Shown: positions 34,783 through 44,500 of the stretch, one piece after another
How the letters are laid out: every line of letters begins with the position of its first letter
Position numbering within the stretch: position 1 is the first letter of the stretch
Origin: Pelagomonas calceolata
Taxonomy: Eukaryota > Sar > Pelagophyceae > Pelagomonadales > Pelagomonadaceae
Direction: 5' to 3'
Length of the DNA: 64,000 nt
Assembly (NCBI GenBank): GCA_918797485.1
Contig: CAKKNE010000004.1
Coordinates: 1,364,001 to 1,428,000, forward strand
Notes under the pieces: model-generated
What the model was told of the DNA's origin: nothing
Seen by the model: the letters and a program-made list of their open reading frames with translations, nothing else
The model's database searches: none
Made by a program: the position numbers and the translations under genes

Positions 34783-36210
34783 TCAAGACGACATTCGACA
34801 AAACCTCGCAGACGCACGCCATCGCGCCCCGAGTATTCTTGGACAAAACAGCACGTTCAGACACTGTCGATGGTCTCCGACAGAGGGCGTCTTAACAGTA
34901 CTCTCTACTTGCTCGCCGATCGGGAAGCGCGCGGTAGACGTCACTGTCACGAGCGGTGGCGTCCTCCAAGACGAGTCCGATGCCGTGGCCACGAGGCGCT
35001 CGCGGTGCATGGGGGCCGCCGGATTTCTCAAATCTAAATGATACCTGAGTTTGCTCAACATGCCACCAATATCCGTGCCCAAAGGCCACGTGTGTCCCGG
35101 GCAGAGCGCACACCGGACGTCAGTCTCGCGCACCTCGAACTGCCGCAACTCCTCGCCGTTCTCGGCGCTCTCGAAGCGGTTTCTAATCTCTCGACCATTG
35201 TTGTCACCGACGACGATGGTGCCGTCGATCCTCGCTTGGACGTAGTCCTTCGTCGAGCTCCTCAAGCGCTCGAGCGTCGCGGCGCAAAGTTCGGCCTCCT
35301 CGTCCGTCAACGTCGTCGGCTTTAATTCAGTAGGTCGCAAAACGACCACGGAGTCCTTCGTCGTCACCACTTCTCTGTGGCTGTTTCCGCGCTCAGTAAT
35401 GACGACGCCTCGATCATTCGGCCAGGGCGTCTTAACAGTACTCTCTACTTGCTCGCCGATCGGGAAGCGCGCGGTAGACGTCGCCGGCCGCACCACGGCG
35501 GCCTCGCGCCTCGCCACGTGGTGAGATCCTCTTGTAGCGGCACCGGCAGACGCGTGTGCCGCGCGCCTCGCCTCGCGCCTCGCCGCGTAGTTTCTGGCCG
35601 GCGCCGGCGCCGCAGCTTCGACTAGCGACGCCACGAAGTCAGAAGCCGGCGCCGCCACGGGCGGCGCCGCGTACGCACGCAGCGACTCGGAACTCCAGCC
35701 GGCGCTGGCATATCCCCGAGACACATCTAATTTCCAGACGCCGTCCGAGCCGCGCTCCCCGGTCCCGCACATGAAGAACTTGCCGAAGCTGTTCGTGCCC
35801 GAGCCTACAACGTCGCACTCTCCTTCTCCAGTTTTGTCGAACTGCAGCTGCATGGACTCCTCCATCTTATTGCTTTCGTTACCCGGCGCGTTGGCTTCTC
35901 TGAAATTATCATAGCGGCCTCTTACCGCCCATCCGTCCCACTGGCCGCTCGGCGGAACGTCGTGGAACGGCCCTACGCCGCGTCGGTGGTCGAAGTACCT
36001 CGCCTGAGCGCAGTCGGCGCCGCCGTCGTCGCGGTAGCCCCCCGTAATCACGATGCCGCGTTCCGTGCTGGCGGGATCTCTAAAATTGAGGGCCTCGCAC
36101 GCGACGCGCGCGCGGAGTTGGTAGAGGGGCCCGGCTTTGGGCTTTGCCACCTTCTCAGGTGTCCTGCCGCTGGGGACGCGCGGTCGCCGTCGGTTCGGAT
36201 TCAACGCCAT
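34783..36210 (-). CDS. Uncharacterised protein with duplicated 19-residue segment
   Basis: The protein has 475 residues from ATG 36210. After a basic N-terminus (MALNPNRRRPRVPSGRTPEK) comes an ordered region of about 140 residues: 'RGIVITGGYRDDGG', 'FHDVPPSGQWDGWAVRGRYD', 'GEGECDVVGSGTNSFGKFFMCGTG' and 'VWKLDVSRGY'. It looks like a small beta-barrel of a type common in heterokont genomes. A disordered Ala/Arg linker follows, then STARFPIGEQVESTVKTP, a helical region (DEEAELCAATLERLRSST), a CALCPGH cysteine pair with later histidines, and then a second exact copy of the same 19 residues near the C-terminus. The last 30 residues look random, so the natural end may lie earlier. Confidence 0.5.
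   Translation of the reverse strand: MALNPNRRRPRVPSGRTPEKVAKPKAGPLYQLRARVACEALNFRDPASTERGIVITGGYRDDGGADCAQARYFDHRRGVGPFHDVPPSGQWDGWAVRGRYDNFREANAPGNESNKMEESMQLQFDKTGEGECDVVGSGTNSFGKFFMCGTGERGSDGVWKLDVSRGYASAGWSSESLRAYAAPPVAAPASDFVASLVEAAAPAPARNYAARREARRAAHASAGAATRGSHHVARREAAVVRPATSTARFPIGEQVESTVKTPWPNDRGVVITERGNSHREVVTTKDSVVVLRPTELKPTTLTDEEAELCAATLERLRSSTKDYVQARIDGTIVVGDNNGREIRNRFESAENGEELRQFEVRETDVRCALCPGHTWPLGTDIGGMLSKLRYHLDLRNPAAPMHRERLVATASDSSWRTPPLVTVTSTARFPIGEQVESTVKTPSVGDHRQCLNVLFCPRILGARWRASARFCRMSS
34885..34942. repeat. 58-bp exact direct repeat, copy A
   Basis: Identical to 35425-35482, 540 bp away. The copy lies inside the coding frame of the minus-strand gene and keeps the frame, because 540 is divisible by three. 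Confidence 0.9.
35425..35482. repeat. 58-bp exact direct repeat, copy B
   Basis: Begins gggcgtcttaacagtactct and ends ggtagacgtc, identical to 34885-34942. Flanks differ on both sides. Confidence 0.9.
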
Positions 36211-36551
36211 CGCACTCGCAAGCAGCGAACGATGCGCCGCCACCACCGCTGCGGCAGCCCTTACGCGGCAACAGTCCAAGACGCACAAGGTGCCTCCAAA
36301 CACCAAAACTAGTTGTTGTTAAAATTACACGGTAGGTTCTATAGTGCTCCGCCGCGCCAAGGAAACCACGAAAGCTGCTCGAGGACGCTTGCTTTTTTGG
36401 AGTCTAGCATCCTTACCCGCTAGCTCCGAATAATAAACGCTCGACGCCGACGCCTACGCCCTCAGGAGCTGACATCTAAAGCCGAAGAGTCAACGGTGAT
36501 CGTTTCCGTGACTCCTGGCACCGGCTGCTTGCGACGCCTTGCTCCAAAACG
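36211..36551. promoter_or_regulatory. Divergent promoter region with dispersed element
   Basis: 341 bp lie between divergent starts, holding copy 2 of the promoter element at 36343-36414. An in-frame extension of the minus-strand gene runs to 36306 but has no normal ATG. Confidence 0.4.
36343..36414 (+). repeat. Dispersed promoter element, copy 2
   Basis: Begins agtgctccgccgcgccaag and ends cttttttggagtctagcat, matching copy 1 at 32968. It ends 138 bp before the ATG of the next plus-strand gene. Confidence 0.65.
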
Positions 36552-37067
36552 ATGTTGAGTGCAATGTATGCGACCACCGCCCTGCGCACCACGCTGATGC
36601 GTCGAAGCTACAGCGCCGCAGCGGCCACCAATCATTGGCAGCGCTTCTGGGCCTGGACCCTGCAGCAGCGGCCGTCCTGGAAGGAGGACAAGGTCGAGGC
36701 CGCCGTCGCGTTTACGGTCTTCGGCGTCACGGGTAGTACGTCCGTGGCAGTGGTCCGGCCTACACTGAAACACGTCACGGGCATCGAGGGTTCGCTGAGG
36801 GAGGGGCCCAACTCCTACCGTGTCACGTCCATCTTAGCCGTGTCGCCGATCTACGCAACTCTACTGGTCACGTTCGGGACACTAGCCGGAAGGCACCGCT
36901 TCTTCGCGAACATGGCGCAGAAGATCTTCGGGCGGTTCCTGCCTTCTTTTTTTATGAATCGTATCTCGGCGACCTTCGCCTACTGCGTCCCGGGCAGCCG
37001 CGTGGCCGCGGCGAGGCCCGCATATCTCGTGCCGAATCTATTGTTGAGGGTGCCGCCCAGGCGGTAG
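36552..37067 (+). CDS. DUF6787-like mitochondrial inner-membrane protein
   Basis: The protein has 171 residues. The N-terminus MLSAMYATTALRTTLMRRSYSAAAA is Arg- and Ser-rich without acids, as expected of a mitochondrial presequence. The body reads EAAVAFTVFGVTGSTSVAVVRP, then 'GIEGSLREGPNSYRVTSILAVSPIYATLLVTFGTLAGRHRFFANMAQKI', with two hydrophobic segments. This GSTSV...RP and EGPNSYR...PIY...GRH pattern matches a conserved eukaryotic and bacterial membrane family (DUF6787 as I recall the name). The function is unknown. The gene is compact and convergent with the sulfatase fusion. Confidence 0.65.
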   Translation: MLSAMYATTALRTTLMRRSYSAAAATNHWQRFWAWTLQQRPSWKEDKVEAAVAFTVFGVTGSTSVAVVRPTLKHVTGIEGSLREGPNSYRVTSILAVSPIYATLLVTFGTLAGRHRFFANMAQKIFGRFLPSFFMNRISATFAYCVPGSRVAAARPAYLVPNLLLRVPPRR

Positions 37068-37077
37068 TAGTGTGTAG

Positions 37078-39813
37078 TTATTCATGTATCGAAACATACA
37101 AGGTTATGACATCACCACAGGCTGCGCCGGCCGCGGGCCGGACGGCGGATGGCGCGGTCGGCGATGGTCTCGCGCTTGTCGGCCGAGGCTTTTTGCGACG
37201 GCGAGCTTCTTGTCTGTCTACTGACGTGCCACCATCATGAACGCGTTTGGGCGGCTCGTGAACGGCGAGCGGGCGTTCCATCGGCGGCGGATCGTCGCCG
37301 CCGCACGCGACGAGCGGCGTCTGCGCGAGCGCCGCGCCGTGGTTCATCCCCGCGCCCGCGCGCCGCGCGCAGTCGGCGAGACCCCGCCGACCCTCAACAT
37401 CACGGCGCGCCGCGCTCGCGTCCGCGAGCGACGCGTCGAGCGCGGCGAGGCAGTTGAGCAGCGCCGTCGCCGCGGGGCACGCCCTGGGGCAGCGCGCCAG
37501 GGGATCGACGGATCTGAGGGGATCTACAGATCCGAGGAGCGCGAGCCTGGCCGCCTTGGCCGCCGGGCGCGTGCGCTGCGTTCGATGAAGACCGGGGTCC
37601 GCACGATGAAGCATGCACTCGCCGCAGTTCCACTTCTTGAACGCGATAGGAGTAGGACATCGATCGACGTCGCGGCCGAGGCGCAGTTGAATAATGCGCG
37701 CGAAGAGCGCGGCGTCGGTCGTCGCCGGGGGCCCGTAGTTTTGGCGGCCGTGCGCCTCGTATACACGACCGGCGCACTTCTCAACGTAGCCGAGGTCGCG
37801 ATTTGTGACGAACGTCGGCCACAAAAGCTCCTCGACCGCCTGGCCTTTATGTGGTATGACCCTGATGGCGGCGGCTTTGGATACGTCCCCCAGGACGCCG
37901 TCTTGGAGGACCCAGTCCGCAAATTCCAATGCAGCGGCCCTCGGATAAAAGCTCCCCTCGTGCTGCGCAAAACTCAGATGTCTTTGAGACCCGTTGGAGA
38001 TAGAGGACCACCAGGCGCCCGCCCAGCCCGCGAACTCTTGATGTTTCCTCAACTCACGCACGCTCTTCGCCCGTTCAGCGATTGCCGAGAAGTGGTGCGT
38101 CGCCACATACATTTCAAGGACGCCGCCACCGACAAACAAACGGCTCGAGCTCGCGAGGAGCATAACATGATCGAACGCGACGCCGATCGCCGCGGCGAAG
38201 CGGATATTTGACGCGTGCTGCCGCGTCACCATGCCGCAGCCGCTGCACATGGCCGCGCGCTCGGGGTTGACGACGATCCGGCTCGCGTTCCGGAGTCGGG
38301 CGTCCGAGTCGGCGGCGAGGTGGACGACGATGCTCGTCGTCGGGCGGGTGAAGGCGAGCAGGTTGCGCAGCGCGCCGTCGACGTAGCTCTGGCGCTCGAA
38401 GAAGAGCACGGAGATGAGCAGCGGCCCTTCCCGTCCTTTGTCGCAAGCGGCCGGTCGCGCCGCGAGTCGGCGCCGCGCGTCGGACGACGCGTTGAACGCG
38501 CGCCGGAGCCGCGCGCGCCACACCGCGAGATCCGCCCCGACCGCGAGGTTCCGCCGCTCCCCAGACGCCGCCGCATCCAGATCCGAGCCCGCGTAGGCGT
38601 AGAGCTGGGCACTCACAAAACGGCCGTCGGACGTCGTATACTCCGTGTATCGGTGTCTTCGTGTTCGCAGTGTCCGGCCCCAGACCCGTTCCGAGGCAGC
38701 GCACTCGACGACGCGCGGCCAGGCGTTCCGGTCGTGACGGCAGGTCGCGTAGCGGTCCGACTCGAAGTCCCGACACAAGCGCGTGTAGACGGACCGCGCG
38801 GGTTGGTGCGGGCCGAACGGCGGCAGTTGTGGCTCAATGCCTGGTGGCGTCTTAAGACCGGCCAGCGCCGTTAACGTGGCGAAGAGCCGCGCCGTCTCGA
38901 CGGGCGTTTCCACCACAGTGCGTCGGGGCACGCCCGGGCCTTTGAGGATGAGCGGCACGCGCAGCGAGTAGTCGAACAGCGTCTGCTTCGACCAGATGCC
39001 GTGGTCTCCTAGGTGCATGCCGTGGTCCGCCGTCACGGCCACGATGAGATTCGGTCGTTCGGCCGCGTCGAGGACGCGGCCCAGATACGCATCGGCGGTC
39101 GTGCAAGCTGCCGCGTAGGCCGCGCGGAACCGGCGGGCGAGGCGCGGCGCAAGCACCGTATGAGGTGTAGGGCACTTTCCCTTATTGCCGCGCCGCTTCG
39201 CCACGCGGCCAAAATTGTCACTCCACGAGACACGAGGCGCGTCGTGCGGGAAATTTGGAGAGGGTGGTAGCGGCTTCTCCTCGTAATGACGTTGAGCGTA
39301 CTCCCAGGGCGTATGCGGCCGTCTTAACCCAAGCGCGGCAAGGAACGGGCCCGTCTTATGGGAGCGTAATCTCTGGGAGAGCCACTTGGACGAATGCTCG
39401 TCTACTGTGCCAACAACAGGTGCACAGACGGGCTCGTTCCGTCTCTCGGACCTTGCATCACGACACTTCGTGCGTCTTTCATCAAAGGGCAGCGCGGCGG
39501 TCCAGGAGCCCCCAAGTAAACCGTCGAACACTTTCCCTGCTGAATAGGTAGAGTAGCCGCTTTCACGAAAATAGTGCGGCAGCGTTTTACCGGAGAGCGC
39601 TTCTACCGTCCGCGCTTCGTACCAGTGTGGTAGGAGCCGGCCCGTCAGCAGCATCGTCCGCGAGGGCGCGCAGACCGGGTAATTTGCTACGGCTAAAGTA
39701 TACGTCGTACCCTCCCGCGCGATGGCGTCGAGCCGAGGCATCTGTAGCGGAAGTGCCGACGAGTTCATGGTGCGTAAATCATCAAAGAGCACCAGCAGAA
39801 TGCTCGGCCGCAT
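37078..39813 (-). CDS. Fusion: sulfatase plus glycosyltransferase-like domain
   Basis: The protein has 911 residues. Residues 1-440 are a type I sulfatase close to iduronate-2-sulfatases: 'RPSILLVLFDDLRTMN' gives the metal-binding Asp pair (11-12), NYPVCAPSRTMLLTGRL holds the C-x-P-S-R motif whose Cys48 becomes formylglycine, and 'VAVTADHGMHLGDHGIWSK' supplies further active-site residues. A second domain starts at about 475 (PLLISVLFFERQSYVDGALRNLL) and continues 'NIRFAAAIGVAFDHVMLLASSSRLFVGGG', 'FYPRAAALEFADWVL' and 'PHKGQAVEELLWPT'. It reads like a glycosyltransferase fold seen in algae, possibly GT14-like. The C-terminal 130 residues are disordered. No signal peptide is seen at this start. 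A role in sulfated polysaccharide turnover is likely. Confidence 0.7.
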   Translation of the reverse strand: MRPSILLVLFDDLRTMNSSALPLQMPRLDAIAREGTTYTLAVANYPVCAPSRTMLLTGRLLPHWYEARTVEALSGKTLPHYFRESGYSTYSAGKVFDGLLGGSWTAALPFDERRTKCRDARSERRNEPVCAPVVGTVDEHSSKWLSQRLRSHKTGPFLAALGLRRPHTPWEYAQRHYEEKPLPPSPNFPHDAPRVSWSDNFGRVAKRRGNKGKCPTPHTVLAPRLARRFRAAYAAACTTADAYLGRVLDAAERPNLIVAVTADHGMHLGDHGIWSKQTLFDYSLRVPLILKGPGVPRRTVVETPVETARLFATLTALAGLKTPPGIEPQLPPFGPHQPARSVYTRLCRDFESDRYATCRHDRNAWPRVVECAASERVWGRTLRTRRHRYTEYTTSDGRFVSAQLYAYAGSDLDAAASGERRNLAVGADLAVWRARLRRAFNASSDARRRLAARPAACDKGREGPLLISVLFFERQSYVDGALRNLLAFTRPTTSIVVHLAADSDARLRNASRIVVNPERAAMCSGCGMVTRQHASNIRFAAAIGVAFDHVMLLASSSRLFVGGGVLEMYVATHHFSAIAERAKSVRELRKHQEFAGWAGAWWSSISNGSQRHLSFAQHEGSFYPRAAALEFADWVLQDGVLGDVSKAAAIRVIPHKGQAVEELLWPTFVTNRDLGYVEKCAGRVYEAHGRQNYGPPATTDAALFARIIQLRLGRDVDRCPTPIAFKKWNCGECMLHRADPGLHRTQRTRPAAKAARLALLGSVDPLRSVDPLARCPRACPAATALLNCLAALDASLADASAARRDVEGRRGLADCARRAGAGMNHGAALAQTPLVACGGDDPPPMERPLAVHEPPKRVHDGGTSVDRQEARRRKKPRPTSARPSPTAPSAVRPAAGAACGDVITLYVSIHE

Positions 39814-40201
39814 CGCTACGTCGCGCCGGCGGCGTGCATGCTGCTACGAGGCACTGGAGGCTGCCCCGGTCCTAGTGCTCGGTTGGGGCTTGCTGTGCTG
39901 CACACCGCATGGCTGGGTCTGCGGTGGTCCGGTGGCAGCTTTTGTGGCCCACAGACTGCCACAGATGTCAAGTCAGCAAGTCTTAGACACCGATGATCCG
40001 ATGTAAATGAGCTAGTATGCTGATACGCTAGGTCAGCTCGGCCGAAGAAAAGACGCGAGGCCGCCAGCATTTCTCCTTTATGCGGCTGCGTAACGCGTGC
40101 TCACAGCGCGCACAGCTCCCAGAGTTCGGACGCAACCATCGCCTAGACGCGAACAGCAACCACCCCAGCCAGGAGCTGGAGGAGTGCATTCTATTAATAT
40201 C
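39814..40201. promoter_or_regulatory. Divergent promoter region
   Basis: 388 bp lie between the sulfatase fusion (minus) and the YjjX-KIX gene (plus). If the sulfatase has a missing signal-peptide exon it should be here. I found no convincing one. Confidence 0.35.
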
Positions 40202-41521
40202 ATGGCCGAGGCAGAACCCGCTCCCTTGCGAGTCGTCGTCGGCTCCAAGAACCCCGTGAAGCTGGCAGCGGTGCGCCAAGCCTTCTTTCGGGCATTTCCA
40301 GACCGCCCGCTCGTCTGCGTCGGCCACGACGTGCCGTCCGGCGTGAGCGACCAGCCGTGGGGCCACGAGGAGACGCGGCTTGGCGCGCTCGAGCGCGTGA
40401 CCGGAGCCAGGAGGGCGGATACGGGCGCCGACTACGCAGTCGGCATCGAGGGCGGCGTCGTGGACACTGGCGCCGGCGACGGCCTCCGGAGCGTCCCCTA
40501 CGTCGCGATGGGCCTCCGTAGCGTCGCCTACGTCGCGATCTTCCGGAGCCGCGATATGGAGGGATCCTTAGAGCACACCGCGTCGTTCAAGCTGCCGCCG
40601 CGAGTGGAGCGGCTAGTCCGCGGGCGGGAGCCGGGCCACGGCAAACTCGAGCTGGGCGCCGCGTGCGACCTGGTATTTAATGAGACGAACTCGAAGCAGC
40701 GCGGCGGCACCGTGGGCGCAGTGACGTGCGGTCTCCTCGATCGAACAGCCTACTACGAGCATGCCGTCGTCTGCGCGCTGGCGCCCTTCCTCCATGACGA
40801 CAGCGGCCTCTACGACGTCAGTCCCACAGCGCCCGCGCCGGCCCCCGTGCCTGCGCCGCCCGCACCGGTCCCGGCGCCTGCGCCGGTCGCACCGCCCGCG
40901 GCGCCGCCGCCCGCGGCCCCGCCCGACGACGACGGCGACGACTTCGAGCTCGTGGCCGTCTTGTCGCCGGAGCAGCGCTCCGCGGAGTCGAGGAAGCGCG
41001 CCGAGCGGGAGGGCGACATCATCGACCTCATAGCCGACGACGACGACGACGACGGAGCGAAGCTGCAAGGGATTGCTACAACGCCAGCTTGGTATTTCCA
41101 AGACCTACACCTCCAGGAGCGACGGATAATGATCACCAACATCGCCAGACTTTTACAAGCAAGGAAACCAAATGCCACCGCGGACTGGATACAAAGACTC
41201 CCTCAGATGGCACGCCGCCTCGAGGAGTCGCTCGTCCGATCCGCGACCTCGTTCGAGGAATATCGCGATACGTCGACGTTGAAGAAGAGGCTGCAGGCAA
41301 TGGCCATAGCGATAGGGTTGCGTCTGCGACAGCAGCATCAGGCCGCCGGACCCGCGCCCGCCGCGCCGCCGCCGCCGCCGCCGCGCCCCGCCGGACCTGC
41401 GCCCGCGCCCGCCGCGAAGAGGGCGAGAGCCGCGCCGCCGCCCCGGCGCTCAACACGCCGTCAGCCACAGTCCCTCGGTCCACCTCCCGAATTCGATCTA
41501 CCGGACGTTCGGGAATTCTAG
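40202..41521 (+). CDS. Fusion: YjjX/PRRC1-type NTP phosphatase plus KIX-like domain
   Basis: The protein has 439 residues. Residues of about 9-195 are an inosine/xanthosine triphosphatase-like domain: VVVGSKNPVKLAAVRQAFFR, 'VPSGVSDQPWGHEETRLGALERV', 'ADYAVGIEGGVV' and 'SKQRGGTVGAVTCGLLDR' follow bacterial YjjX. A Pro/Ala linker leads to EGDIIDLIADDDDDD (about 270-284), a good SUMO-interacting motif. Residues of about 296-369 resemble a KIX domain: 'QERRIMITNIARLL', 'LPQMARRLEESLVRSATSFEEYRDTSTLKKRLQAMA', as in Mediator subunit 15 and CBP. The end is Pro/Arg-rich. Residues 94-113 are a tandem duplication within the catalytic domain. House-cleaning of non-canonical nucleotides linked to transcription factors is a speculative reading. 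Confidence 0.75.
   Translation: MAEAEPAPLRVVVGSKNPVKLAAVRQAFFRAFPDRPLVCVGHDVPSGVSDQPWGHEETRLGALERVTGARRADTGADYAVGIEGGVVDTGAGDGLRSVPYVAMGLRSVAYVAIFRSRDMEGSLEHTASFKLPPRVERLVRGREPGHGKLELGAACDLVFNETNSKQRGGTVGAVTCGLLDRTAYYEHAVVCALAPFLHDDSGLYDVSPTAPAPAPVPAPPAPVPAPAPVAPPAAPPPAAPPDDDGDDFELVAVLSPEQRSAESRKRAEREGDIIDLIADDDDDDGAKLQGIATTPAWYFQDLHLQERRIMITNIARLLQARKPNATADWIQRLPQMARRLEESLVRSATSFEEYRDTSTLKKRLQAMAIAIGLRLRQQHQAAGPAPAAPPPPPPRPAGPAPAPAAKRARAAPPPRRSTRRQPQSLGPPPEFDLPDVREF
40481..40540 (+). repeat. 30-nt tandem duplication in the YjjX domain
   Basis: 40481-40510 and 40511-40540 match at 27 of 30 positions and encode GLRSVPYVAM then GLRSVAYVAI. Confidence 0.9.
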
Positions 41522-41542
41522 AAAGTAACACGCACGTTCTTC

Positions 41543-44500
41543 TTAGTTCGCCCCCACCAATCTTCGCTTCGCGCCGAGGAACGCGTCGAGGTCCCAGTCG
41601 CGCGGGCGCTTGATGTTGTGCGCGCCGTTGTAGACGACCAGCACTCGAACATCAGGATGCTCCATATCATATAAACCCTGCAATAATTTGGGCGTGATGA
41701 GCCAGTACTGCGGTGCCCCAGGGCCCGTACTATTCAACACCACCCTTCTAAACACTATGCGCTCATTGACCTCGTCCATGCCTTGGTTGATTTCATCGAC
41801 CACGCGAAAGGGAGACGGCAAGTGCGCCTGCAGGGCCATGAGGAACATTATGGTAGAAACACTTCGTTCACCGCCCGACTGCACTCGCGCATCTAACTGT
41901 CGTAAATCGCAAGCATCTCTGAAAGCAACTTTAATAGCTAAGCCCCACCTGGCAAAGGTCGGCTGCTCGACCAGCTCGACGTCGCCTCTAGCGCCCAGCG
42001 TCTCCATGTAATCGCCGAATTTGGTCTTCAGAGAAGATAGAGCGTCGCGCAGCGTCTTCTCCCAGGGCCCCCGCAGTTTATTCAGCTCCGCCGTGCGAGC
42101 GTCGTCGGCGCCCTGCATGCCGTCGACCTTCTCCTTCAATGCATCTCTCTTCTTTTGCAGTTCCTCGACGCGCTTCTGGAGACCCCTATCTTCATGAATG
42201 CGAGAAGCCTCCTTGCGCTCCGCGTCCAAGATGGCTTCGACACTCGCCGAATCCTCGGGCAACTCTTGGAGTTTCGCATGTAAGTCGTTGTCGTCGTACG
42301 GGGCTATTTCCTCCGCAGCCTCCTTCAGAGCCCTAGCTTCGCCCTTCAACACGTCGAACGCGGCGATGGCCTTCTTCGCCGCGTCCTGGAGCTGCTGCGT
42401 CTCCTGCTCCTTGTCCTGGAGAGCTTCGACGGCTCGCGCCGAGGCGTCCTTGGCCGCATCCCTTTCAACCATGACGTAAGCCACCTTCTCCGTGCACGCG
42501 TGCAAGTCCTTGCAGCCCGCCGCGCACGCGCCGAAGACTTTGGTGACCGCTTCTAAGCGTTGTTCGAGCTTCCGCGTCTGACTTGCTTTCAATTTGTCTT
42601 TTTCGCTCTCCTCGCGTTGGGCCTTCGCCTCGGCCCGCTGAGCTTTTTCTTCACAGGCATCCTTGTTCCGCGTCGCTTTATTAAAAGCAGCGAGGTCCTT
42701 GCCCGCGACCTGGACCCTCTTGGCCTCGTCGTCGGCGGCGCACTGCTTTACGTCGGCTTCTTTTTCTAGTCTTTCTGCCGTTTTGGTGGCGGCGTCGAGC
42801 GCGCGTTCCGCCTTCTTCACGTCCTGTTCGAGTCTCGTTTTATCATCGGTGTTGCCGTCGTCCAGTGCTGGTAGTTTCTGGGAGGAGTACTGCTTCCTAC
42901 TGGTAGCTGTAGTCGTATCCTTGTTACCGTATCGAGAAACGTAAGCTTGGAACCTGGAAATGATCTGGACCTTCGGGTTGGGGCCTTCCTGCGTCGCCGA
43001 CAGCGCGAGGTAGCCTTGGGGACCGGTTAACAACGGCTCCAATCTCTGAATATTCGACTCCATACTACTATCTCCCAGCACGACGTTGTGGATCATGTGG
43101 TGCCCGTATAAAACCTCCATGATGGCCGGTGGGGCCTCGACGAAGCTATCGAGCGTGTCCCGCACCCCGAGCTTCCGCATCTGCGACAGCTTCGCAGCAT
43201 CATAAAAACATTTTCCTTTGCCTTTGAGGGTCTCCGCGTTCTGGAGGTTGATCGTCTTGAACCCACTGTTGTTGTTGATGAAGTCGTACAACGCATCATA
43301 ATCCGTCTTCGACTGGCAGACGAACGACGTCCAGATCCACGAGCCCACGGCGTGCTCGAGCGCGCACCTGGCGCCGTCGTCCTCGACGTCCGTCTCCAGC
43401 GCGACGGGACCCAATACAGGCTTCCTAAATCTCCCCGAGTTCTGATCCAACCACTGCCGCAGCCGCACCGCTTCGCTCCCGGCCCGCCCGTGGGCCCGCT
43501 CGAAGGTCTGCTGGCGCAACTTCACGGTCGACACTTTTTGCAGTTGTTGCTTCGCGGCCTTCAGGTCTCGTTGTAAAGGTGTCAGTGCATCTCGGGCGTC
43601 CTGCGCGGCGTCCTGCGCCCGTCTAGAAGCTGTTTGCGCTTCCACTAACGCAGGCTTCAACGCATTAACGCGTCTCTTCAACCCGATCACATCGACAGTC
43701 CCTAAAGCTTCGAGCGCGCGTTGCGCCGTGTCCGCGGCCTTCCGCAGCTTCTCGGCGTGGGCCTTGGCCTTGGCCGCGCGCTGCTCCGCGTTCTTCGAGG
43801 AGTCCTTTTCGCTCTCGAGGTCCTCCAACCTTCTCTCGAGGTCCTTCTTATCTCGCTCGAGGTGAGCGAAGGCGTCCGCGGTCTGCCGTTGCTTGGCGTC
43901 GTACTTCTGTTTCGCTTGTTGTCTGGCGCGCTCGGCGCGGTCGCGCTCTTCTCTGAGCGGCTGGGCTTCTTCATCAGCTTCCTTGACCTTCTCCACGGCC
44001 GTTTTCTTCGCCTCCTTCGCGGCTAGAGCCAACTCGCGTTTCTCCTCGAACTTGACCCACGCCAGGCGCTGCTCGCAGAGCCGCGCCTTCTCGACGTGCC
44101 GCTGTCTTCTCTCAAGACGAGCCTGCTCCGGCTCCAACTCTTTCAACCGCTTCTCGCAGTCCTCGAGCTCCTCGGCGGCCGTGCGTATGCGCCGGGCCCC
44201 CTCCGACGCCGCCTTCTCGGCCTTGATGAGCGCCTCGTGTTTATCGACGAGGTCTTGGCCGCCCAACGCTTTCTCCGTTTCTCTCAACAACCCAATATCA
44301 TCAAAGGCCGAGAACTCGCCGACCTTCTCCTGCGGTAAAAAAGTGCACAGGTTGCCGATCTGAATTTTGAGGTCCTTCTCCACGAGTTCCTTCACTTGTG
44401 GCTCCGTCGCGGACTTGCCGTCGATCTTCCACTTGGACGTGCCTCTTTGGGAGCGCGTGATCCTTCGCTCGATCGTTCGGGTTCTGCCCGTGGCTTCGTC

